Assembly: GCF_019453995.1 (NCBI RefSeq)
Contig: NZ_CP075587.1
Coordinates: forward strand, 310,001-374,000
Direction: 5' to 3'
Origin: Candidatus Rhabdochlamydia oedothoracis
GTDB lineage: Bacteria > Chlamydiota > Chlamydiia > Chlamydiales > Rhabdochlamydiaceae
DNA length: 64,000 nucleotides
Shown here: positions 46,968 through 56,944 of the stretch, in pieces
Layout: every line of letters starts with the position of its first letter
Numbering within the stretch: the first letter of the stretch is position 1
The notes under the pieces: model-generated
Told to the model about the DNA's origin: nothing
Database searches by the model: none
What the model saw: the letters and a program-made list of their open reading frames with translations, nothing else
Position numbers and translations under genes: made by a program

Positions 46968-47813
46968 GAGCCTGTTTAAAATCTTTTCAAAAGTAGAGCA
47001 ATAAAAGCAAGAAGCACCATATTCAGGCTTGTATGTAGTTTTCTTTCGCAATTTTTCCATAGCCTGCGACATTTTTCTATCCACGCAAAAGAACGCTCTA
47101 CAACCCATCTTTTGGGAATAACTGTAAAAGTATGAAGGGTATTTCTTTTGGCTATTTCTACTATACATCCTAATATCTCCTGCACACTCTTTGCAAATTT
47201 TTTTCCAGAATATCCTCCATCTGCTAAAACATTTTTTACACCGAACAAATGGTTTTTATGTAGTGAAAATGCTTCTATATACCCATTTCTGTCAGTGATA
47301 TTAGCAGTGGTAATGTGAATCGCATGTGCTATATGTCTTTTTATTCCTGATATTTTTTTCCCTGCATCATATCCTTATCTTCTCCGCTATATCAGTATTT
47401 TTAACACTTTGAGCATCAATAATTACAAAGCTTGTTTTCTCTTTCCGACTACTGCTTTTTCTGACCTCGCCAACCAATTTTTTTTAAAACTATTTCAAGA
47501 ATACTCTTAGAATTTTTATCATCTTTTTTATTCCAAAGAGGGAAATAATAATAACATAATTCCCATTTAGGATATTCTATGGGTAACATACGCCACTGGC
47601 AACCACTTTTTAAAGTGTACAAAATTCCACAAAAAATATCATATAGATCAACTCTTCGTGGATGTGTTTTTTTGCGTGTAGACTCAAGTATTAGATGGAT
47701 TTTGCTAAATTGTTTACGAGAAATATCGCTTGGATAAGAGCGGGTCATAACTACCTCCAAAGGTTTTATGAAAACTATCATTATACCTTAATGAGAAGAT
47801 TTTAAACAGGCTC
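46968..47813 (-). mobile_element. IS5-type (group 1) copy with internal deletion
   Basis: Both ends are present (AAGAGCCTGTTTAAAATCTT left, TTTTAAACAGGCTC right) with 846 bases. The transposase is broken: about 22 bases are missing near 47325 (after AATCGCATG) and orfA and orfB lie in different frames. The copy lies between pyrD and a carrier gene. Confidence 0.88.
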
Positions 47814-47824
47814 TTAAAGCTAGC

Positions 47825-48781
47825 TTAAGCTAAAGAAGCCTGTTTAGCAGCTTCTTCTTTTCGAGTTCTATAGAGAATGAATAAATTACTTCCAACAATA
47901 ACCATAGCGCCGATTAATGTATAGATATCTGGTGTTTTGTTCCAATAGGTAAAGTCAAGAGCTACTACCCAGAAGAAGGTAGAATAATCAATAGGAGCAA
48001 GAATTGAGGCTTGTGCAAAACGAAGTGATTGTGCAATAGCGTATTGAGCTCCAGCTGTCAGAACACCTACAATTGCAAAAAGACCCCAGTGGGCCCAAGG
48101 CATCGGTTTCCAAACAAGGTTAAACTGAGGAGATAGCCAATTTGTGTAAGACGAAGACATCAAACCTAAAATTAGCATCGCTACGATCATTACGAGGTTT
48201 GGGTAGATCGCAATAGCAAGGCTATGCTCTGTTGATGCTAAACGGCGCATGAGAATCTTGTTCAAAGCTCCGAGGAAAGTTGCAAAAAGAACCAGAAATG
48301 CTGCTGATTCCATTACACTTGATCCGGGGCGCATAGCAATGACAACTCCTATAAGACCAATTCCTACAGCAACCCATCTCTCGCGGGTTACTTTTTCTTT
48401 AAGCATCAACGAACCTAAGACAATCATGAAAAAGGGCGAGGTATAGCTAAATGTATAGATTGTCGTTAAAGAAGCGAGCGAAAAGGCAAACATAAAACAA
48501 AAAGTATATATCAAATTAACCGTTAGCCGGGTGAGATGGCTAGTTGGGTGTTTTGAATAAAGAATCTTACGCGGCCCTCCTTGGAAGTAAGTTGCAATAA
48601 AAAGAGGAACCAAACGAGTAAATGCGCGTAGCAGAGTGACTTGACAGACGCTATATGTGCCCATGAGATGTTTAATGAAAGCATCAGATAGCGGATAAAG
48701 CGCTAATCCAAGAATCATTAAACCAACTCCTAGTACAGCTTTATTTTGTAGTTTTCTATCTGCATTAGCCTCACATACCAT
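47825..48781 (-). CDS. EamA/DMT-family membrane transporter
   Basis: A ten-helix drug/metabolite-type carrier, 318 residues, with the inner repeat of two EamA domains. PYTFSYTSPFF is near 107 and APIDYSTFFWVVALDF near 260. Basic loops (RKEEAAKQASLA end) face the cytosol. ATG 48781 is used because AAGGAGTG lies just upstream; the longer reading from GTG 48787 is less likely. Carriers of this family in chlamydiae and rickettsiae import nucleotides or S-adenosylmethionine; the substrate here is unknown. Confidence 0.75.
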   Translation of the reverse strand: MVCEANADRKLQNKAVLGVGLMILGLALYPLSDAFIKHLMGTYSVCQVTLLRAFTRLVPLFIATYFQGGPRKILYSKHPTSHLTRLTVNLIYTFCFMFAFSLASLTTIYTFSYTSPFFMIVLGSLMLKEKVTRERWVAVGIGLIGVVIAMRPGSSVMESAAFLVLFATFLGALNKILMRRLASTEHSLAIAIYPNLVMIVAMLILGLMSSSYTNWLSPQFNLVWKPMPWAHWGLFAIVGVLTAGAQYAIAQSLRFAQASILAPIDYSTFFWVVALDFTYWNKTPDIYTLIGAMVIVGSNLFILYRTRKEEAAKQASLA

Positions 48782-48869
48782 AAACACTCCTTCTGATTCA
48801 AAAAATAAACCATGCTAAAGGGATTTTTTCCTCCATTATTCTTTAAATAATAGATATTTGTATATGTTT

Positions 48870-49904
48870 TTATTTTTTCTTACATATACAACAGCTTGGC
48901 ATACATATACTACAACAAGAATGAGTAGGGTGACGAAGAAGCATCTGATTAGTTAATGTTTCTTCTTGTTCTATAATGGTAAGAACTGCTTGAATCCAAT
49001 CAGGATGATGGTTGAGAGCAGGACAGCGAATAGCGGTTAACCCCTGCTTGCGAATGGATGGTAAATACAGTTTTTCGATTTCAAAAAGAGTTTCTATATG
49101 ATCTGAAGTAAAGCTTAAAGGAATAACTACTACTGTTTTCCTATCTTGGGTCCAATTGCTAATCTCTTTGCATACATCACTTGTATAAGGACGAAGCCAT
49201 TCTTGCTTATCAAATTGAGATTGATAAGATAAATGACAAATCGCTTGAGGAAACCGTTTTTTAAGAGCATGAAAACTTAAACCACATTCTTTTTCATAAG
49301 GATCCCCTGTACAAACAAACTTTCTAGGGATTGCATGGGCTGAAAAAAGCAAACATACCTCTTCTTCTTTAAGTTTGTGTTGGCTTAAACAAAGGCGGAT
49401 CTGTTGCTCGAATGCATTAAGATATAAAGGATGGGTTGCATAAGATTTAATCCAAGAGAGCTGGTTTAAATTCTGCCCACATAAATTACGAGAGAAAAAA
49501 AGAGCTACGCTTCCTGTTGTAGCATAGCTAAATTGGGGGAACATAGGAAAAACTCGTATCTGATGATCTTTCGGTATTTGCTTAATGGCAGATAAAAAGC
49601 AAGCATGCGTTTTAGGCAAATAACGATGAAAAGTAAGAATAGGTGCTTTTCTATATTGCCGCAAAGTTGCAGCCATCTTTTCCGTATCCTCATAAATCGG
49701 CGATCTACCACCGATTTTTGCATATTCAGGAATAACTTTTAATGCACGCTTTTTTGCAATGCGGGTAAATAATAAACGATGAATAAAAGAAGGAAAGGGA
49801 GTGCGAATGACCTCTTGATCGGTAAGTAGCTCTGTTAAAAATCCTTCAACCTCTTGTAAATCTCTAGGACCGCCAAAATTGATAATGAGATAAGTATTTG
49901 ACAT
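48870..49904 (-). CDS. hemH: Ferrochelatase
   Basis: Inserts iron into protoporphyrin IX. 344 residues: LIINFGGPRDLQEVEGFL at the start, GGRSPIYEDTEK near 66, VFPMFPQFSYATTGS near 118 and LLFSAHAIPRKFV near 192 with the metal-binding His. The last 20 residues are unusual: HSCCSICMPSCCICKKK has six cysteines, resembling a Cys-rich tail that could bind a 2Fe-2S cluster as in some ferrochelatases. The frame is otherwise normal. Confidence 0.92.
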   Translation of the reverse strand: MSNTYLIINFGGPRDLQEVEGFLTELLTDQEVIRTPFPSFIHRLLFTRIAKKRALKVIPEYAKIGGRSPIYEDTEKMAATLRQYRKAPILTFHRYLPKTHACFLSAIKQIPKDHQIRVFPMFPQFSYATTGSVALFFSRNLCGQNLNQLSWIKSYATHPLYLNAFEQQIRLCLSQHKLKEEEVCLLFSAHAIPRKFVCTGDPYEKECGLSFHALKKRFPQAICHLSYQSQFDKQEWLRPYTSDVCKEISNWTQDRKTVVVIPLSFTSDHIETLFEIEKLYLPSIRKQGLTAIRCPALNHHPDWIQAVLTIIEQEETLTNQMLLRHPTHSCCSICMPSCCICKKK

Positions 49905-49964
49905 AATTAGAACCTTAAACGATAAACATACACTTTTTTATCTTATTGTGTTACAGATCATTTT

Positions 49965-50702
49965 ATGTTAAGGAAAATTTCCACCCTATTACTACTGGCT
50001 CTTCTTTGCTGCTGTGGAAGTAAAAACCACCAACAAAGAGTGGCTCTTGACCCTAGTTGGTATCCTTTGGATTTAGAGGATAAAAATGCGCAATTGGTAG
50101 GATTTTCTACAGAAATTTTGCAGAAGATTTCAGAAAAACTTCCACTTGCTAAAATTATAACAGATGCACACTACTTATTAGAAGACTTGTTCCAAGGAAA
50201 ATATGAGGCTGTGCTCTCTTCTTTTCCTCCCTATAACTTTAACAAAGACCGCTTTGATTTTTCAGAAAGCTATTTAATGTTAGGTCCTGTAATTGTAGTA
50301 AATAAGTCATCCGATATCTCTTCTATCAAACAGTTAAAAGGCAAAGCTATCGGTGTACTCTCTGATGCTAATGCTTTATTAGTTGAATTGGTTCCTAATG
50401 TATTAATCCATCAATACACATCTAAAGCACAAGCCCTTGAAGATATAACTTCCGGTGTGCTTGATGCAGCTTTAATCGATATTCTAAGCGCTTATGCCTA
50501 TTGCGAGGATCTCTATCAAGATAAGCTAAAGGTAGGATCCCTACCTTTAACCAATGAGGCTTTAAGACTGATTACAGCACGGGATAAAAATGGCTCTTTA
50601 ATCAAAGCCTTTAATAAAGAGATTCATCGGTTAAAGCAGTCTGGAGAATATCAAAAAATAATTGATAAATGGGGCCTTCCACAAAAAGAGATAAAAAAAT
50701 AA
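49965..50702 (+). CDS. Amino-acid ABC transporter solute-binding lipoprotein
   Basis: 245 residues. Signal with lipobox ALLCC (Cys near residue 17), then an SBP family 3 periplasmic binding fold: GFSTEILQKISEKLP near 45, LSSFPPYNFNKDRFDFSESY near 85, LKGKAIGVLSDANALLVEL near 125. Amino acids are the usual ligands. No permease or ATPase gene is beside it, so it is an orphan component here. The gene stands alone between hemH and the phosphorylase. Confidence 0.82.
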   Translation: MLRKISTLLLLALLCCCGSKNHQQRVALDPSWYPLDLEDKNAQLVGFSTEILQKISEKLPLAKIITDAHYLLEDLFQGKYEAVLSSFPPYNFNKDRFDFSESYLMLGPVIVVNKSSDISSIKQLKGKAIGVLSDANALLVELVPNVLIHQYTSKAQALEDITSGVLDAALIDILSAYAYCEDLYQDKLKVGSLPLTNEALRLITARDKNGSLIKAFNKEIHRLKQSGEYQKIIDKWGLPQKEIKK

Positions 50703-50708
50703 AGATAT

Positions 50709-53309
50709 TTAAGAAGAATTTTTTACAGAGCCATTTGCACTAGCTGGAAAAATACGACATTTATCGTGCTCGCTATACTCTATTCTTATTTTTTCTAACT
50801 CTTTAAGATCAACTGGACAAGGTTGAATATCCCAAACTAATTTTGCATAATTTTTAATCGATTCATCGGAAGAAAAATTTCCCATGGCTGCTATGTTCTG
50901 CAAAGCATACTCTGCCCATTGTTGAGGTTTTAAAAATAGCTCTTCCACCGATTTTTGAATTCTATAATAATCTAATAAATCGCCTAAGACAAAGTAATAA
51001 TCCGGTATATAACTCGCTTGGCTATGTAGCAAATTTTGATATAAATTACTAAGAGCTTGATGCTCTTCTTCTGTTTGTGTAAAACTTTGGTCGCGTAGAG
51101 AGTCAAGTGCTTTTCGAATAGAATCGTTTTGCATATAGATATCCCAAGGATTATAGTTGCCCGTATGGCGAATTAAATCATTCTCTAATGCGGTTTTACC
51201 AAAACAAAAGGGCCAAAAGCGGTCTGTTACCTGTTGATGCATCTCAATATTTGCTCCGTCTTCTGTTCCAATTGTCAAAGCTCCGTTCATTGCTAGCTTC
51301 ATATTTCCAGTGCCAGATGCTTCTGTCCCTGCTGTAGAGATTTGCTCTGATAAATCTGCTGCAGGAATAATCATTTCTGCTTTTGATACGCTGTAATTCT
51401 CTATAAAAACCAATTTTAATTTCTGGTTTGTTTTAGGGTCTTGATTGATTCGCCTAGAAATACAGTAACTTAATTGAATGATTTGTTTAGCCACTTCATA
51501 TCCAGGAGCTGCTTTACCAGCAATGAACACCATTCTTTTTATACGACGCGCTTCTGGATTTTCTTGAAGTTCATGATAGAGCATAATTACATGGATGAGA
51601 TTCATCAGCTGTCTTTTATACTCGTGAATCCGTTTGATTTGTACATCAAAAAGCGCACTCTCGTCTAAAAAAGAGTAATGACCAACAGGCTTTCCTGTGC
51701 TATCGCGTATAGGATTTGTATGTTGCAAACACTCAAGCAAGGCTTGCTTATTTTTTTTCTTAATTTCTAAAAACTCTTTTTGAGAATCAAAATTATTAGT
51801 AAATGAGGCAAGCTTGCGTATTTCTTGAAACTGTGTAATCCACTGTTTACCAATTTTCTTTGTAATAAATGCAGCAAGAAGTGGATTGCAATCTAAAAGC
51901 CACCTTCTTGGAGTCACCCCATTGGTTACATTGACGAATTTTTCCGGATACATTTCATAAAAATCTTTAAAGATCTCTTTTTTTAAGATCTCTGTATGTA
52001 GAGCAGCTACTCCATTCACTCGATGTGATCCATAAATAGCTAAATTAGCCATCTTGACTCGGCCCTCTTCGATAATCGACATAGATCGTACTCTATCTTC
52101 ATCTCCTGGGTATTTCTGACGAATCTGATTACAAAATTCTAGATTTATTTTTTCGATGATCGCGTATTGACGCGGCAATAGATACTGTAAACTACTTTGA
52201 TTCCACTCTTCTAAAGACTCTCGCAGGATGGTGTGATTGGTAAAGTTACAACAAGTTTTTACAACGTTTAAGGCTTCTTCCCATCCAAAATCGTGCTCTG
52301 TTATGAGTAGTCGTTGCAGTTCTGCTATGGTCAGAGCTGGGTGAGTATCATTGATGTGAATGCGCACTTTATCCGCAAACTCATTCATATTTGAGAAAAT
52401 AAAAAGATGTCTTCTGATGATATCTTGTAAGGAAGCGGATACAAGAAGAAATTCTTGTTTTAAACGAATTCTTTTGCCTGTTTCATTGTGGTCATTAGGA
52501 TATAACACATCGGTGAGACTGGTGTTTTCTGCGGCTGCACCTAGCATTCCTGCATTGTAGCGCTGCAATTGAAAGTTTCGAGGAGATTCTTTTGTAGTCC
52601 ATAAGCGCAGTGTATTTACTGTAAAATCGGGAGTTTCTTTGTATCCAATAATGGGAATATCGTAAGATAGGGCTCTTACTTCTTCATAATCTGTTAATTC
52701 ATATACGTCTACGCCTTGTTTATTTTTACCAGGAATTGCTTTCCCTGCATAAAAAACAGAAGCGGCATGCATATCACGACGATATTCCCAAGGATTTTCA
52801 TGCAATAGCCATGCCTCTGGCCTTTCTACCTGAATCCCATTACATACCGCTTGATCAAAAATGCCATATTGATAGCGGAGCCCAAATCCAATAGCTGGAA
52901 TTTGCTGAGTAGCAAGTGAATCCATTAAACAAGCTGCTAATCTTCCTAAACCTCCATTGCCAAGACCTGGCTCTGGCTCAAAGCGTAATTCTTCTTGATA
53001 GGAGCGGTTTAACTGTTTAAATACATAGTTAATTAAATCAGTAGCATGAATATTTATAATGTTATTCTGACAAAAACGCCCAGGCATATATTCCATACAC
53101 AAGTAAAACAGCATTCGCGCTTTTTTCTCTCTGTAGGTATGTATACAAGCAGTCCAATTAATCATGATCTCCTCACGTAATGTCAGAGCAAATGCACGAT
53201 AAAACTCTTCTGGGCTAGCTTCATTAATCGTTACTCCCATTGTAGTAATCAAGTAATGTCTGATTTTTTGTATTAAATTATCCGCTTGAGTTTGCGTTTT
53301 CAAATCCAT
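50709..53309 (-). CDS. glgP: Glycogen/maltodextrin phosphorylase
   Basis: 866-residue PLP enzyme that releases glucose 1-phosphate from alpha-glucans. FYLCMEYMPGRF near 68, EPGLGNGGLGRLAACLMDS near 112, FGLRYQYGIFDQ near 140 and the PLP-lysine region EASGTGNMKLAMNGALTIGT near 690. The length fits the family with a longer C-terminus. The gene is divergent from the transhydrogenase and converges with the solute-binding gene. Glycogen metabolism is common in chlamydiae. Confidence 0.94.
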   Translation of the reverse strand: MDLKTQTQADNLIQKIRHYLITTMGVTINEASPEEFYRAFALTLREEIMINWTACIHTYREKKARMLFYLCMEYMPGRFCQNNIINIHATDLINYVFKQLNRSYQEELRFEPEPGLGNGGLGRLAACLMDSLATQQIPAIGFGLRYQYGIFDQAVCNGIQVERPEAWLLHENPWEYRRDMHAASVFYAGKAIPGKNKQGVDVYELTDYEEVRALSYDIPIIGYKETPDFTVNTLRLWTTKESPRNFQLQRYNAGMLGAAAENTSLTDVLYPNDHNETGKRIRLKQEFLLVSASLQDIIRRHLFIFSNMNEFADKVRIHINDTHPALTIAELQRLLITEHDFGWEEALNVVKTCCNFTNHTILRESLEEWNQSSLQYLLPRQYAIIEKINLEFCNQIRQKYPGDEDRVRSMSIIEEGRVKMANLAIYGSHRVNGVAALHTEILKKEIFKDFYEMYPEKFVNVTNGVTPRRWLLDCNPLLAAFITKKIGKQWITQFQEIRKLASFTNNFDSQKEFLEIKKKNKQALLECLQHTNPIRDSTGKPVGHYSFLDESALFDVQIKRIHEYKRQLMNLIHVIMLYHELQENPEARRIKRMVFIAGKAAPGYEVAKQIIQLSYCISRRINQDPKTNQKLKLVFIENYSVSKAEMIIPAADLSEQISTAGTEASGTGNMKLAMNGALTIGTEDGANIEMHQQVTDRFWPFCFGKTALENDLIRHTGNYNPWDIYMQNDSIRKALDSLRDQSFTQTEEEHQALSNLYQNLLHSQASYIPDYYFVLGDLLDYYRIQKSVEELFLKPQQWAEYALQNIAAMGNFSSDESIKNYAKLVWDIQPCPVDLKELEKIRIEYSEHDKCRIFPASANGSVKNSS

Positions 53310-53383
53310 CCGTTTCCTTTACTACTTGAAATTCTTTCGAGCATTGTGTAATTACTTATTATCTAACATAAGCAAGAGTTAAT

Positions 53384-54784
53384 GTGCAAAAATTTGACCT
53401 TATTGTAATTGGTTCAGGTCCTGCAGGGGAAAAAGCAGCTGTCAAAGCAGCTTATTTTGGTTATAAAGTAGCGATCATTGAAAAGGAAGAGCTATTTGGA
53501 GGAGCTGGAACAGTAACGGGAACTCTACCTTCTAAAACTCTTAAAGAAACCGCTTTGTATTTTTCTGATAAATTAGAAAAAGGTCTTTATGGCATTGATC
53601 GCACTTTTTCTCATGAAGCCTCTATGACAGCTTTTATGTATCGTAAGAATTTAGTAAAAGACTCCTCTTCTAAAGAGATTTTTCATAATTTATCGCGCCA
53701 TCATGTCAGCATCTTTTATGGAGTAGCTAGTTTTGAAAATGCGCACAGCATTCATGTACAAGGTAAAGATCGTGTTTCACTCTTTGGAGAGTTTATCATC
53801 ATTGCTACAGGATCCTACCCTTATCATCCAGCAAATATCCCTTTTGATAATAAGCGAATTCACGATTCTGATACTATTTTACAATTGACAAGACACCCTT
53901 CTTCCCTATGTATTGTAGGAGCTGGGGTCATTGGCTGTGAATATGCAACTATCTTTGCAACAATTGGAACCCATGTCTATTTGATTAACGATAAAGAAAA
54001 AATTCTCCCTCATCTTGATGAAGAGATCTCAAATACACTTGTAAAAGAAATGCAGAGCTCTGGCATTGATATCCTTTTTAATACCTCCATCGAATCTATT
54101 GATGTCCCCCCTTCTGATCAGACCCCTATAGAGGTTCATCTAAAGAACAACAAAAGTTTAGAAGTTGATATGTTCTTATTTGCCGCTGGACGCAGTGGAA
54201 ATATAAAACAACTTAAATTAGAACAAGTGGGAGTTAAAACAGGAAAGAGAGAATTGATCATAGTAGATCATCAATATCGTACTAACATATCTAACATCTT
54301 TGCAGTTGGAGATGTCATTGGCTTTCCCGCTCTTGCTAGCACTAGCATGGAACAGGGCAGAATTGTAGTAGCTCATATTTTTCAAACACAAGATCTAGAA
54401 CACTTACCCACCTATTTCCCTTATGGAATTTATACCATTCCAGAAGTATCTACCATAGGTTTAACCACTGAAGAAGCAAAAGAAAAAAACATTCTTTATG
54501 CTACAGGCAAAGCCTACTACGCCAATATGCCCAGAGGTAAAATTATGGGTGCAAAAACCGGAATGCTCAAACTGCTTTTTCATAAAGACACTCTACAAAT
54601 CTTAGGAGTGCATATCATCGGAAGAATTGCTACTGAAATCATTCACTATGGCGTAATTCTCGTAGAAGATAAAAAAACACTGCACCACGTAATATCCCAA
54701 GTATTTAACTGCCCTACTCTGCACGATCTTTATAAATATGCAGCCTATGATGGATTAATCCAAACAACGTCAAAATTTAAATAA
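53384..54784 (+). CDS. Soluble pyridine nucleotide transhydrogenase-like flavoprotein
   Basis: 466-residue FAD protein of the lipoamide dehydrogenase fold. FAD loop IGSGPAGEKAAVKAAYFG at the start and the family GTLPSKTLKE near 49. Both redox cysteines are absent (GGAGTVTGTLPSK instead of a CxxxxC), so it is not a disulfide reductase and fits SthA-type NAD(P) transhydrogenases. NADPH/NAD loop GAGVIGCEYATIFATIG near 180 and FAVGDVIGFPALASTSMEQG near 307. Start is GTG 53384 with a weak ribosome site. Followed by IS debris. Confidence 0.8.
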   Translation: MQKFDLIVIGSGPAGEKAAVKAAYFGYKVAIIEKEELFGGAGTVTGTLPSKTLKETALYFSDKLEKGLYGIDRTFSHEASMTAFMYRKNLVKDSSSKEIFHNLSRHHVSIFYGVASFENAHSIHVQGKDRVSLFGEFIIIATGSYPYHPANIPFDNKRIHDSDTILQLTRHPSSLCIVGAGVIGCEYATIFATIGTHVYLINDKEKILPHLDEEISNTLVKEMQSSGIDILFNTSIESIDVPPSDQTPIEVHLKNNKSLEVDMFLFAAGRSGNIKQLKLEQVGVKTGKRELIIVDHQYRTNISNIFAVGDVIGFPALASTSMEQGRIVVAHIFQTQDLEHLPTYFPYGIYTIPEVSTIGLTTEEAKEKNILYATGKAYYANMPRGKIMGAKTGMLKLLFHKDTLQILGVHIIGRIATEIIHYGVILVEDKKTLHHVISQVFNCPTLHDLYKYAAYDGLIQTTSKFK

Positions 54785-54825
54785 AGCGATCTTGCTACTC
54801 TTTAGATATTGACTCAACAAAGATA

Positions 54826-55113
54826 CAGGTTTGCCATAACAAAAGAATTAGGAGAAATAAAGTTTTTGCAAGATTTGCAAAAATGGGAAAAACAGGAGCA
54901 GGATGGTTCTTGGGAATTAAACTTCATTTAATACTTAATGAAGTAGGAGAAATTCTAGCTTTTCAATTAACACCTGGAAATACATCAGACGTTTCTGTAG
55001 CTGATATTTTGTCGAAAGGAATTACTGGGAACTTATACGACGATAAAGGATACATTTCAGGAAAATTAGGAAAAAAGTTAATGGATAGAGGCTTGCAATT
55101 ATACTGAAATGCA
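54826..55113 (+). pseudogene. IS982-type transposase remnant
   Basis: 54883-55107 encodes KTGAGWFLGIKLHLILNEVG and LTPGNTSDVSVADILSKGIT, typical of the IS982 DDE domain, with LYDDKGYISGKLGKK after it. The upstream and downstream parts are gone. It was cut off by the IS5 copy at 55117. Confidence 0.7.
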
Positions 55114-55116
55114 TTA

Positions 55117-55969
55117 GAGCCTGTTTAAAATCTTCTCATTAAGGTATAATGATAGTTTTCATAAAACCTTTAGAGGTAGTTATGACCCGCTCTTATCCAA
55201 GCGATATTTCTCGTAAACAATTTAGCAAAATCCATCTAAATACTTGAGTCTACACGCAAAAAAACACGTCCACGAAGAGTTGATCTATATGATATTTTTT
55301 GTGGAATTTTGTACATTTTAAAAAGTGGTTGCCAGTGGCGTATGTTACCCATAGATTATCCTAAATGGGAATTATGTTATTATTATTTCCCTCTTTGGAA
55401 TAAAAAAGATGATAAAAATTCTAAGAGTGTTCTTGAAATAGTTTTAAAAAAAATTGGTTGGCGAGGTCAGAAAAAGCAGTGGTCGGAAAGAGAAAACAAG
55501 CTTTGTAATTATTGATGCTCAAAGTGTTAAAAATACTGATACAGCGGAAAAGATAAGGATATGATGCAGGAATAAAAATACATATAGCAGTCGATACCCA
55601 AGGACTTCCTCATGCGATTCACATTACCACCGCTAATATCACGGACAGAAATGGGTGTATAGAAGCATTTTCACTACATAAAAACCATTTGTTCGGTGTA
55701 AAAAATGTTTTAGCAGATGGAGGATATTCTGGAGAAAAATTTGCAAAGAGTGTGCAGGAGATATTAGGATGTATAGTAGAAATAGCCAAAAGAAATACAC
55801 TTCATACTTTTACAGTTATTCCCAAAAGATGGGTTGTAGAGCGTTCTTTTGCGTGGATAGAAAAATGTCGCAGGCTATGGAAAAATTGCGAAAGAAAACT
55901 ACATACAAGCCTGAATATGGTGGTTCTTGCTTTTATTGCTCTACTTTTGAAAAGATTTTAAACAGGCTC
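55117..55969 (+). mobile_element. IS5-type (group 1) copy, both ends present
   Basis: 853 bases from GAGCCTGTTTAAAATC to GATTTTAAACAGGCTC, with TTA on both sides (55114-55116 and 55970-55972). One extra base near 55243 and a short deletion near 55575 break the transposase; the open pieces are 55309-55515 and 55689-55961. It is the insertion that cut off the 5' part of carB. Confidence 0.9.
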
Positions 55970-56944
55970 TTAGACTATGTTGTTGTCAAAATCCCAAGGT
56001 GGGACACCCATAAACTACGCTCAACAGAGCGCAGAATTGGCACTGAAATGAAAAGCGTAGACGAAGTAATGGCAATGGGTAGAAGTTTTCCTGAAGCTCT
56101 GCAAAAAGCCATTCGCATGCTAAACATTGGAGCCGATGGATTAACCAGTTATCCTTATCCTATTGAAAACCTACTTCAAGAAATTCATGAAGCAACCGAT
56201 AGGAGATTATTTGCTCTAGCTCTTTTTTTTGAAAAGGGAGCAACCCTTAAACAGGTACGAGCACTGTGTCAAATTGATCCTTGGTTTTTACTACATATCC
56301 AATCTATTACACAGCTTGCTTTTCTCTTAAAAAAACAACCTCTAACCAAAGACTTATTACGAAAAGCTAAACAATATGGATTCTCTGATCAGACCATTGG
56401 GAAAATAAAAAATATCTCTCAAGAAAAAGTACGAAAACTACGTCACCGTTATCAAATTTTTCCTGTAATTAAACAGATCGATACATTAGCTGGGGATTTT
56501 GATGCCAAAACCAATTACCTTTTTTTAAGCTATCATGGCATATCTCACGATATTCAACCGTTTAACTCTCCTCCTATAACTGTACTCGGCTCTGGCCCTT
56601 ATTCGATTGGTTCATCTGTTGAATTTGATTGGTGTGCTGTGAACACATGTAGAACGCTCCGCTTCTTAAAAGAAAAAACAATTGTTATCAACTGCAATCC
56701 AGAAACCGTATCCACGGATTATGATGAATCAGATCGTTTGTACTTTGAAGAACTCACTTTTGAGAGGATTCGAGATATTGCAGACTTTGAAAACCCAAAA
56801 GGAATCATTGTATCTGTAGGGGGACACATTGCAAATAATTTAAGTGTAGCTCTTAATAAATACGGCTATCCCCTTATTCTTCCATGGCAACGCTTTGCTA
56901 CAATTTCCGAAAAAGATCTCACAAATAGAAGGATTACAAAGTGA
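55970..56944 (+). pseudogene. carB: carB fragment (carbamoyl-phosphate synthase large subunit)
   Basis: About 325 codons from the middle of CarB. The frame opens right after the IS5 end with DYVVVKIPRWD and continues through GTEMKSVDEVMAMGRSFPEA, IHEATDRRLFALALFF, PITVLGSGPYSIGSSVEFDW and GIIVSVGGHIANNLSVALN. The first third, including the first ATP-grasp domain, was lost at the IS5 junction, and the sequence ends in unrelated residues (LPWQRFATISEK) where the second ATP-grasp domain should follow. A normal CarB has over 1000 residues. It overlaps the next gene by 4 bases. Confidence 0.9.

Noticed and set aside
55104-55116. Shared stretch ATACTGAAATGCATTAGA near 55103 and 60023 as a possible attachment site
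   Set aside because: It is more simply the left end of the second IS630 type, left behind at 55.1 kb after truncation; no integrase gene is near.
55769-56944. A single 391-residue protein starting inside the IS5 copy and running into carB
   Set aside because: The first 70 codons are an out-of-frame reading of the IS5 transposase; only the later part matches CarB.
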